DNA of 15,724 bases from Bacillaceae bacterium UBA7792 (lineage in GTDB: Bacteria > Bacillota > Bacilli > Bacillales > Cytobacillaceae): assembly GCA_002480735.1 (NCBI GenBank), contig DLCS01000119.1:1-15724 (forward strand). The letters run 5' to 3'. Numbering within the stretch: position 1 is the first letter of the stretch; every line of letters starts with the position of its first letter. Of the stretch, positions 7,843 through 14,894 are shown piece after piece. Both the position numbers and the translations under genes were made by a program. The notes under the pieces are model-generated. The model saw only the letters and a list, made by a program, of their open reading frames with translations, was not told the origin of the DNA and did no database searches.

Positions 7843-9300
7843 TTGAATACATTAGTTGTTAACGTAATGGGAAGAGAAAAAAGATATGCATTATTAAAAA
7901 ATAATAGGCTTGAAAAGCTTGTGATCGAGCAGCCCGAGCAGCAATCAATCGTTGGAGGAATCTATTTTGGCGTTGTCGAAAAGATTCTTCCAGGGCTGAA
8001 TGCTGCTTTTATCAATATCGGGCTTGAAAAGAATGGGTTTCTGCATCGAGATAAGCTGCCTTCTTTTGCGGCTAAAAGAGAGGATAAAAGCATATCATCC
8101 TATCTGCATCAAGGAGAGCGTATTCTCGTGCAGGTGGAAAAGGATGCGACAGGTGACAAGGGTCCAAGGCTGACGGGAATGGTGGAATTTTCCGGGGAAA
8201 TGCTCGTGTATTCTCCGAAAGGGGGTAGTGTAGCCGTTTCGAAAAAAATCGAAGACTCAGATGTAAGGGAGAAGTGGCGTCAGTTTGGGTATGCCCATAG
8301 GCTGGAGGAGGAAGGAATTCTATTTAGAACGGCCTGTATCGGGCAAGATGAGAAGGATGTATTGGCTGAGCTAGTTTGGCTGCGAGGGCAATATGAACAG
8401 ATCATGCACACCGCTAAGTCAATGAAAAAGCCAGGTTTGATTTTTGAGAAAAATTCATTTTTAGATCAGTTGACTGAAGACATGAGGAAAATGGCCTCTG
8501 GCCAGGTTATCGTCGATACGCTGGAAATGAAGAATGAGCTTCTTCTCATCAATCAGAATGAACAAATTGAAATTTTGTTTCATCAAGCAAAGGAGAATAT
8601 TTTTTCCACCTATCAGATAGAATATGAGCCTGAAAACCTCTTGAAGAGAGTGGTTTGGCTTGAGAATGGCGCTTATTTGGTTTTTGATGAGGCGGAAGCG
8701 TTGACGATTATCGATGTGAATACTGGCAAGTTTTCTGGAAAACAGGAGCGTCACGATACGGTTTTAAAGACCAATCAATTGGCAGCGGAGGAAATTGCCC
8801 GTCAGATTCGCTTGCGGGATTTATCTGGGATGATCTTGGTTGATTTTATTGATATGAAGAATGTTGCTGACCAGAATATGGTACAGAGGAAATTTGAAGC
8901 TGCACTTGGTTTTGATGAGAAAAGAACGAGAATTGTTGGTTATACTTCCCTCGGTGTTCTCCAAATGACCCGAAAAAAACAGAAGGTCTCCATTTCTGAA
9001 GCATTAACGACCACTTGTAAGATTTGTGAGGGGACGGGGAAGGTATGGAGCGCGGAGACTGTTGCCTTCCAGCTCGAGCGGGAGCTCCTTGAGCAGAGGG
9101 GAAATACGGAGGAGGCGATCCTGATTGAGACAACCGATGAAGTGAAGGACATCTTAATAGGAGAGCAAAAAGTTCATCAGCGCAGACTTGAAGAAATTAT
9201 TGGCTTGAAGCTCTATTTCTCCGTGAAAGAAGCATCAAAGCCGTTTTATGCTATTAGACAAATCGGCAATTTGGCGGACATCAAAGGCAGAGCCGATTAA
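7843..9300 (+). CDS. rng: Ribonuclease E/G family endoribonuclease
   Basis: A 485-residue single-strand-specific endoribonuclease of the RNase G type, without the long C-terminal degradosome scaffold of RNase E. An S1 domain lies at about 36-125 (VEKILPGLNAAFINIG, KNGFLHRDKL). The DNase I-like catalytic centre shows Asp291 in IDVNTGKF and Asp334 in VDFIDM, the same 43-residue spacing as E. coli Asp303/Asp346. The zinc-link pair is Cys392/Cys395 in CKICEGTG, again at the E. coli spacing. The start is TTG 7843 with AGGTGAGGGG at 7825-7834. It lies between spoIVFB and rplU; B. subtilis lacks this gene there and has no RNase E/G. Likely roles are 5' maturation of 16S rRNA or mRNA turnover, inferred from the family. 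Confidence 0.95.
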   Translation: MNTLVVNVMGREKRYALLKNNRLEKLVIEQPEQQSIVGGIYFGVVEKILPGLNAAFINIGLEKNGFLHRDKLPSFAAKREDKSISSYLHQGERILVQVEKDATGDKGPRLTGMVEFSGEMLVYSPKGGSVAVSKKIEDSDVREKWRQFGYAHRLEEEGILFRTACIGQDEKDVLAELVWLRGQYEQIMHTAKSMKKPGLIFEKNSFLDQLTEDMRKMASGQVIVDTLEMKNELLLINQNEQIEILFHQAKENIFSTYQIEYEPENLLKRVVWLENGAYLVFDEAEALTIIDVNTGKFSGKQERHDTVLKTNQLAAEEIARQIRLRDLSGMILVDFIDMKNVADQNMVQRKFEAALGFDEKRTRIVGYTSLGVLQMTRKKQKVSISEALTTTCKICEGTGKVWSAETVAFQLERELLEQRGNTEEAILIETTDEVKDILIGEQKVHQRRLEEIIGLKLYFSVKEASKPFYAIRQIGNLADIKGRAD

Positions 9301-9391
9301 GGTCGAGTGTCCACTCCACACGGACATTTTTGGCATTTTGTCCACGGGCGGTACCCGCTGGTCACTGACCAAAGGAAAGTGACAGGTACCA
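9301..9391 (-). repeat. Intergenic palindrome-headed repeat, copy C (inverted)
   Basis: Read on the minus strand: GGTACCTGTCAC, then the palindrome GGTCAGTGACC, GCGGGTACCGCCCGTGGACA, an A/T-rich spacer with TGCCAA, TGTCCGTGTGGAGTGGACA. The core aligns closely with copy B and the head with copy A. It starts at the base after the rng stop codon and ends about 28 bp before the rplU promoter. It is the longest copy and has two palindromic or half-palindromic heads. Confidence 0.7.
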
Positions 9392-9418
9392 ATGAAAAAG
9401 ATAAGGACCGAAATGATA

Positions 9419-9447
9419 TTGACACTAGCCTTTCTCTATGATAATAT
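9419..9447 (+). promoter_or_regulatory. Sigma-A promoter for the rplU-prp-rpmA operon
   Basis: A perfect TTGACA at 9419-9424, a 17-bp spacer, then TAATAT at 9442-9447. The predicted start is near 9454, which gives a leader of about 115 nt before rplU. Confidence 0.85.
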
Positions 9448-9454
9448 TTTGATG

Positions 9455-9570
9455 TTATGTTTGTAGCGCACCCGTGCTACAACCGCACAGAATAGGTTAT
9501 GAAGTGATTGTTGATTGTTGCAGCAATACACCTGTGATGGCGAGTCTGAGTCTAAGAGGAGGTGCAGTTC
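9455..9570 (+). ncRNA. Ribosomal protein L21 leader (autoregulatory mRNA leader)
   Basis: The 5' untranslated region matches in place and character the L21 leader family known from Firmicutes. It has a stem TTGTAGC (9461-9467) with GCTACAA (9476-9482) around GCACCC, a downstream conserved-looking AGAATAGGTTATGA block, and a second weak hairpin around TTGCAGCAA. CACCT at 9529-9533 can pair with AGGTG of the rplU ribosome-binding site (9560-9564), a possible means of blocking translation. Assignment is by position and recalled consensus; no covariance model was run. Confidence 0.75.
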
Positions 9571-9879
9571 ATGTACGCAATTATCGAAACTGGTGGTAAG
9601 CAAATCAAAGTAGAAGAAGGTCAAGCAATCTACATTGAGAAGCTTAACGCTGAAGCAGGCGAAACAGTTACATTTGATAAGGTTTTATTCGTTGGTGGTG
9701 ACAATGTTAAAGTTGGTAGCCCAGTAGTTGAAGGTGCTTCTGTTACAGCTAAAGTTGAAAAACAAGGCCGTGCGAAGAAGATCATCGTATTCAAATACAA
9801 AGCGAAGAAAAACTATCACAAGAAGCAAGGTCATCGTCAGCCATACACAAAAGTTGTGATTGAAAAAATCAATGCGTAA
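9571..9879 (+). CDS. rplU: 50S ribosomal protein L21
   Basis: A 102-residue L21 protein that binds 23S rRNA in the large subunit. The N-terminus [11 protein letters not shown] is family-typical, and the basic segment [19 protein letters not shown] near the C-terminus is the conserved rRNA-binding signature. ATG 9571 is preferred over an in-frame GTG at 9562, because the strong site GGAGGTG at 9558-9564 overlaps that GTG and sits 6 bp before the ATG. The resulting length equals that of B. subtilis L21. It heads the rplU-prp-rpmA operon and is probably under control of the leader in front of it. Confidence 0.98.
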   Translation: MYAIIETGGKQIKVEEGQAIYIEKLNAEAGETVTFDKVLFVGGDNVKVGSPVVEGASVTAKVEKQGRAKKIIVFKYKAKKNYHKKQGHRQPYTKVVIEKINA

Positions 9880-9890
9880 GGCGGATTAAG

Positions 9891-10223
9891 ATGATCGAGA
9901 CAACGATTTATCGTACTGAAACTGGACGAGTTAGATCGTTTACGATGTCAGGTCATGCCCTCTTTGCGAATCACGGTAATGATATCGTGTGTGCAGGAGC
10001 CTCTGCTGTTTCCTTCGGCGCAGTAAATTCCATTATTGCGTTAACAGGGGTACAGCCAGAAATCGAGCAAGGAGAAGACGGCTTTCTCCGCTGTGTCTTT
10101 CCGGAAAATCTCCCGGAGGACATCCAAGAGAAGGTTCAGCTATTGCTTGAAGGGATGATCGTGAGCTTACAGACGATTGAAAGAGATTACGGAAAATATA
10201 TAAAAATAACCTTCAAAAAGTAG
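9891..10223 (+). CDS. prp: Ribosomal-processing cysteine protease Prp
   Basis: A 110-residue cysteine protease (YsxB family) that removes the N-terminal extension of ribosomal protein L27 in Firmicutes and relatives. The catalytic pair is visible: His22 in MSGHA and Cys34 in DIVCAGAS, the same positions as described for the Staphylococcus aureus enzyme. It lies between rplU and rpmA, next to its substrate gene, and the rpmA product here carries the matching cleavage motif. The start ATG 9891 is 11 bp after rplU with a modest GGCGG/GGATTAAG site. Its TAG stop is the first part of the rpmA ribosome-binding site, so translation of the two is probably coupled. Confidence 0.95.
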   Translation: MIETTIYRTETGRVRSFTMSGHALFANHGNDIVCAGASAVSFGAVNSIIALTGVQPEIEQGEDGFLRCVFPENLPEDIQEKVQLLLEGMIVSLQTIERDYGKYIKITFKK

Positions 10224-10526
<303 letters not shown>

Positions 10527-10533
10527 GTCTTTT

Positions 10534-10567
10534 AAAAACTCTAACCGCTTTGGTTAGAGTTTTTTTT
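10534..10567 (+). terminator. Rho-independent terminator after rpmA
   Basis: AAAAACTCTAACC pairs perfectly with GGTTAGAGTTTTT around GCTTT, and the T run continues to 10567. It ends the rplU-prp-rpmA transcript. Confidence 0.93.
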
Positions 10568-10581
10568 GACTTTTAGCGGGT

Positions 10582-10705
10582 TTGACCGATATTTGGCCAA
10601 GTTTGACCGATATCATGGAGTAACGACCGATAAAGTTGACTTTTTGACCGAAATATCTAAATAACGACCGATAACCCCATATTATTGACCGATATATTGA
10701 AACTC
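10582..10705 (+). repeat. Array of six GACCGATA motifs at 20/21-bp spacing
   Basis: GACCGATA starts at 10584, 10605, 10625, 10666 and 10687, and the variant GACCGAAA at 10646. Successive distances are 21, 20, 21, 20 and 21 bp, about two helical turns. The preceding bases are TT in units 1, 2, 4 and 6 and AAC in units 3 and 5. The roughly 10-12 bp between cores is not conserved, so this is not a simple recent tandem duplication. It resembles an operator array or iteron set in form; the function is unknown. Confidence 0.85.
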
Positions 10706-10790
10706 ACCTAAATACTACTCAAATTACGGCTTAGTACAACAAGATTAAGCACCCTTTTTCAACAAATTTGCTTCCCCCCACACCTATTTT

Positions 10791-10799
10791 TGATATACT
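10791..10799 (+). promoter_or_regulatory. Extended -10 promoter for spo0B-obg
   Basis: TGATATACT provides a TGN extension and a TATACT hexamer (5 of 6 to consensus), about 30 bp before the spo0B start. No good -35 lies at 16-18 bp; TTGCTT at 10768-10773 is 20 bp away. Extended -10 promoters often lack a -35. It is the only promoter-like element seen between the rpmA terminator and spo0B. Confidence 0.6.
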
Positions 10800-10828
10800 A
10801 TGTCTATATATCGATTAGGAGAGCGAGT

Positions 10829-11362
10829 ATGAGTAAAGAATGGAGTACGGTGGAGCTATTAAGTCATGCTAGGCATGATTGGCTGAACAAAATTCAATTA
10901 ATAAAAGGGAATCTCGCACTTAACAAAATGGAGCGGGTCAAAGAAATCATTGATGAGATCGTCTATGAATCGAAACAGGAATCAAAATTATCCAATCTTC
11001 ATCTTCCTCAATTTGCGGCTCTGCTTCTAACATACAACTGGGAGAGTCACTCCATTCACCTTGAGTTTGAGGTTCTGGAAGGGGAAACCAATCAAAGCAT
11101 TCAAGATGAACTTTTAGCGAGTTGGACCCGCGCATTTTTAATAGAACTGCAACAATCCAGCAAAGAATTTCATGAAAATCATTTATCGATTACCATTGAT
11201 ATACAAGAGGCAGGGCTTGGTTTCTTTTTTGATTTTAGAGGAATAATAACTGGCAGAGAGAACATACGTACATTCCTGCAGAGACCAGCAGCTTTCAAAC
11301 GGAAAATAATAGAACTTACGGAGCAGGAGCTCTCACTTGAAGTGTTCTTCCCTTACATATGA
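10829..11362 (+). CDS. spo0B: Sporulation initiation phosphotransferase Spo0B
   Basis: A 177-residue phosphotransferase that moves phosphate from Spo0F to Spo0A in the sporulation phosphorelay. The four-helix-bundle motif SHARHDWLNKIQLIKGNL contains the phospho-acceptor His16 (His30 in the longer B. subtilis protein). The C-terminal half is a degenerate ATPase-like fold with no usable ATP-binding motifs visible, as expected for Spo0B. The frame is open from a TTG at 10790, but ATG 10829 has AGGAGA at 10817-10822, and the upstream codons overlap the promoter. The protein is about 15 residues shorter than B. subtilis Spo0B, mainly at the N-terminus. It precedes obg with a 45-bp gap, the same pairing as in B. 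subtilis. Confidence 0.93.
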   Translation: MSKEWSTVELLSHARHDWLNKIQLIKGNLALNKMERVKEIIDEIVYESKQESKLSNLHLPQFAALLLTYNWESHSIHLEFEVLEGETNQSIQDELLASWTRAFLIELQQSSKEFHENHLSITIDIQEAGLGFFFDFRGIITGRENIRTFLQRPAAFKRKIIELTEQELSLEVFFPYI

Positions 11363-11389
11363 GCGCTATTCAATAAATCAAACCATTGA

Positions 11390-12694
<1,305 letters not shown>

Positions 12695-12748
12695 GCAAGA
12701 AGTTTGAGTTTCGACAGCTTGACGCTTTTCTAATGGGGTGTGGAGAAA

Positions 12749-13204
12749 ATGAGCAAGGAAAAATTAGATAAAAAATTCTATTTAGTTCGTGAGGATGTTT
12801 TGCCTGAAGCGATGAAAAAGACGCTTGATGCAAAGGAAATGATTGAGCGGAAAAAGGTAGAATCGGTTTGGGATGCCGTTCAAGAGGTGAACTTGAGCCG
12901 CAGTGCTTATTATAAATATCGAGACACTGTCTTCCCTTTCCACACGATTGTGAAAGAAAAGTTAATTACGCTATTTTTTCATTTAGAGGACCGCTCAGGA
13001 ACCTTATCACAGTTATTAGGTGTCGTCGCATCTGCAGGCTGCAATGTTCTGACGATCCATCAAACGATTCCGCTTCAAGGACGTGCACAGGTTACCCTCT
13101 CCTTAAATGTGACAGCAATGACAATTGAGATTAATGAACTGCTTAGCAATCTACGAAAGCTTGAATTTGTTGAAAATGTAGAGGTACTTGGGTCAGGAGC
13201 ATAA
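12749..13204 (+). CDS. pheB: ACT domain-containing protein PheB (UPF0735)
   Basis: A 151-residue protein of the PheB/UPF0735 family, often annotated as a chorismate mutase without good evidence. The N-terminal third (about 37-61, [19 protein letters not shown]) looks like a helix-turn-helix. The C-terminal half (about 71-148, [16 protein letters not shown]...VLTIHQ) is an ACT domain, which usually binds amino acids. No chorismate mutase active-site pattern is visible. ATG 12749 is preferred over the in-frame GTG 12740, using GGGGTG at 12735-12740 as ribosome-binding site. It lies between obg and pheA as in B. subtilis, which ties it to phenylalanine metabolism. A regulatory role is inferred, not shown. 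Confidence 0.9.
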   Translation: MSKEKLDKKFYLVREDVLPEAMKKTLDAKEMIERKKVESVWDAVQEVNLSRSAYYKYRDTVFPFHTIVKEKLITLFFHLEDRSGTLSQLLGVVASAGCNVLTIHQTIPLQGRAQVTLSLNVTAMTIEINELLSNLRKLEFVENVEVLGSGA

Positions 13205-13213
13205 TATTTTTCT

Positions 13214-13236
13214 CTCGCCTTTAGGGGCGAGTTTTT
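13214..13236 (+). terminator. Terminator-like hairpin between pheB and pheA
   Basis: CTCGCC, a TTTAGG loop and GGCGAG form a 6-bp G+C-rich stem, followed by five T residues. It lies 9 bp after the pheB stop and 22 bp before pheA. It could end most obg-pheB transcripts or act as a leaky control point for pheA. Confidence 0.65.
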
Positions 13237-13258
13237 CTTAATTGGGGAGGAGACTAAA

Positions 13259-14119
13259 ATGAAAATTGCTTTCTTAGGTCCTAGGGCGACCTTTACTGAT
13301 ATTGCTGTTCGTGAACTATTTCCCAATGCTGAAGGGATCCCTTATATCACGATTCCAGATTGCTTGGAAGCCGTCATGAAAGATGAAGTGGATGTCTGTG
13401 TGGTGCCATTAGAGAATGCGCTAGAGGGTTCTGTGAATATCACATTAGATTATTTAATTCACGAAATGAAGCTGCCAATAATGGCGGAAATTACTGCCCC
13501 AATCAAACAGCATCTGCTCGTCCATCCAAATCATCAGGATGATTGGGAGAATATTGAGGCGATCTATAGCCATTCCCATGCCATCGCTCAATGCCACAAA
13601 TTCCTTCATCACAAGTGTAAGGGCATTCCGAGAGTAAGTGTGACATCGACAGCAGCAGCCGCAAAATATGTCCGTGAAAATCCTCAAGAAAGAGCGGCCG
13701 CCATTGCGAACGAGCTAGCAGCGAAAGAATATGGGCTTGCCATTGCAAAAGAGAATATTCATGACTTTGATTTTAATCATACTCGTTTTGTCGTTTTGGC
13801 GAATAAGCCGTTAAAATTGGACGATCAACCATTGGAGGTTGCGGGTAATAAAACAACACTTATGGTTACTTTACCGGCGGATGATCGTTCTGGAGCTCTT
13901 CATCAGGTCTTATCAGCGTTCGCTTGGAGAAAATTGAACCTTTCCAAAATCGAATCTCGTCCCACAAAAACAGGACTTGGAAATTATTTTTTCATTATCG
14001 ATATAGAGATGAGCATGGATGAGGTCCTGATTCCAGGAGCCATTGCTGAACTGGAAGCGCTTGGCTGTTCAGTTGATGTGTTGGGAAGCTATCCATATTT
14101 TCAAATCAAAAAAAAGTAA
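13259..14119 (+). CDS. pheA: Prephenate dehydratase
   Basis: A 286-residue stand-alone prephenate dehydratase (B. subtilis 285) that converts prephenate to phenylpyruvate in phenylalanine synthesis. The catalytic domain (1-180) has FLGPRATFT at the N-terminus, VPLENALEGSVN (49-60), the Ser/Thr-rich TSTAAAA (129-135) and the catalytic TRF motif (175-177). The C-terminal ACT domain (about 198-280) has GALH (212-215) and ESRP (232-235), the phenylalanine-binding motifs, so feedback inhibition by Phe is expected. No chorismate mutase domain is fused to it. The start ATG 13259 has a strong GGGGAGGAG at 13244-13252. It overlaps the shared terminator at its stop codon and converges with niaR. Confidence 0.96.
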   Translation: MKIAFLGPRATFTDIAVRELFPNAEGIPYITIPDCLEAVMKDEVDVCVVPLENALEGSVNITLDYLIHEMKLPIMAEITAPIKQHLLVHPNHQDDWENIEAIYSHSHAIAQCHKFLHHKCKGIPRVSVTSTAAAAKYVRENPQERAAAIANELAAKEYGLAIAKENIHDFDFNHTRFVVLANKPLKLDDQPLEVAGNKTTLMVTLPADDRSGALHQVLSAFAWRKLNLSKIESRPTKTGLGNYFFIIDIEMSMDEVLIPGAIAELEALGCSVDVLGSYPYFQIKKK

Positions 14120-14148
14120 GGATTCCATAATGGTGTCCTTACTTTTTT
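14111..14148. terminator. Bidirectional terminator between pheA and niaR
   Basis: AAAAAGTAAGGA (14111-14122) pairs with TCCTTACTTTTT (14136-14147) over 12 bp around a 13-nt loop that can itself form CCA/TGG. A run of T follows on both strands, so it can serve pheA and the convergent niaR. The pheA stop codon lies within the left arm. Confidence 0.88.
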
Positions 14149-14153
14149 CATGG

Positions 14154-14681
14154 CTACTCAATTAGAAATCCATTTCTCCTCAGGGCTTCTTCCGCCTTAT
14201 CCAACACTTCCTCAGAGGCGGCAGAAAGGGTATGTAGATGGACGCCGTTCGTCAGTTCTGAAAGATAGGAAGCATTAGTAGAGTGAATTTTGTCAATAAA
14301 TTGCTGAACCTCTTTCGGATTTGAAACCATAATAGAAGCGGTCAAATCTCCATAGACAGCATGCTCAATTTTAACATCTAGAACCGTGACACCAAGGTTG
14401 ACGAGTAGCAATAATTCCTCTTCCGTCTGCTCTGGCTTGTGAGTGCAGGCAACAATTCTTTCGATTCTTTTGACTGGATTACTCATATATAAATAGCCCT
14501 GGCTCGTTGCAATAATGGGTTCATTTTTGGCCTTGAGCAGCGTAATATCACTGACAATCACCTGTCTGCTGACATTTGTTTTCGCCGCTAGGTCACTGCC
14601 AGTTATCGGTTGGCCACTGGACTTCAACCAATCGAGGATGAGCTCTCTTCTTTCATCCCCAAGTATTTTCTTCCCTTTCAT
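14154..14681 (-). CDS. niaR: Niacin-responsive transcriptional repressor NiaR (YrxA)
   Basis: A 175-residue repressor with an N-terminal winged HTH (HTH_11, about 8-60, VSRQVIVSDITLLK as recognition region) and a C-terminal 3H domain (about 73-170). The 3H domain is named for its conserved histidines, seen here as His81, His107, His148 and His150, likely including metal or nicotinate ligands. In Firmicutes NiaR represses NAD-synthesis genes (nadBCA, nifS) and niacin uptake when niacin is available. ATG at 14681 (minus strand) has AAAGGTG upstream. It is convergent with pheA and divergent from safA. Target genes are not in this window: the nad-nifS operon found next to it in B. subtilis is absent from the interval to safA. 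B. subtilis YrxA is 180 residues, so the protein is full length. Confidence 0.93.
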   Translation of the reverse strand: MKGKKILGDERRELILDWLKSSGQPITGSDLAAKTNVSRQVIVSDITLLKAKNEPIIATSQGYLYMSNPVKRIERIVACTHKPEQTEEELLLLVNLGVTVLDVKIEHAVYGDLTASIMVSNPKEVQQFIDKIHSTNASYLSELTNGVHLHTLSAASEEVLDKAEEALRRNGFLIE

Positions 14682-14721
14682 TCACAGTCACACCTTTCTC
14701 GAACAGGAAATTCATAAATAA

Positions 14722-14750
14722 ATTTTATCCTACTTCTCTAAATTGGTCGA
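14722..14750 (-). promoter_or_regulatory. Candidate sigma-A promoter for niaR
   Basis: On the minus strand, TCGACC (14750-14745) is followed by 17 bp and TAAAAT (14727-14722), about 40 bp before the niaR start. The hexamers match the consensus at 4 and 5 of 6 positions. No clear NiaR operator palindrome was recognised beside it. Confidence 0.4.
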
Positions 14751-14832
14751 CTCCCTTCCAGGTCTAGTATTGCTTGACCGAATATTCCCTTATCATAATT
14801 CTTCCAAGAAATGCATAAGTTTTTTTGAAGAT

Positions 14833-14863
14833 GAATAGCAATTTGCCTACTCTGTCATAGAAT
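14833..14863 (+). promoter_or_regulatory. Sigma-E-like promoter for safA
   Basis: CATAGAAT at 14856-14863 is close to the sigma-E -10 pattern, and GAATAGCA at about 14833-14840 could serve as a weak -35, with a spacer near 15 bp. safA transcription in B. subtilis begins under sigma-E. The -10 is convincing; the -35 is not. Confidence 0.5.
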
Positions 14864-14894
14864 ATATGGACATTTGCATAGGAGGGAAGCCAGA

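Larger units (their letters stand above)
10568..10828 (+). other. Non-coding interval before spo0B
   Basis: With the terminator, about 300 bp lie between rpmA and spo0B. The first part holds six spaced GACCGATA-type motifs, described separately. 10706-10765 is A/T-rich with no recognised structure. A promoter lies near 10791. No plausible reading frame with a ribosome-binding site is seen here on either strand. Confidence 0.7.

Noticed and set aside
10582..10705. CRISPR array
   Set aside because: The repeated core is only 8-10 bp at 20/21-bp pitch with 10-12 bp between, far too short for CRISPR repeats and spacers, and no cas gene is present.
13205..13258. T-box or Phe leader peptide ahead of pheA
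   Set aside because: The gap is only 54 bp, with no T-box sequence and no short Phe-rich reading frame; only the simple hairpin is present.
14789..14826. Hairpin with T tract (CTTAT...ATAAG, inner TTCTT/AAGAA) before safA, as an orphan terminator
   Set aside because: The stem is A/T-only and interrupted, and no + strand transcript is expected just upstream, because niaR is on the other strand. Probably A/T-rich background.
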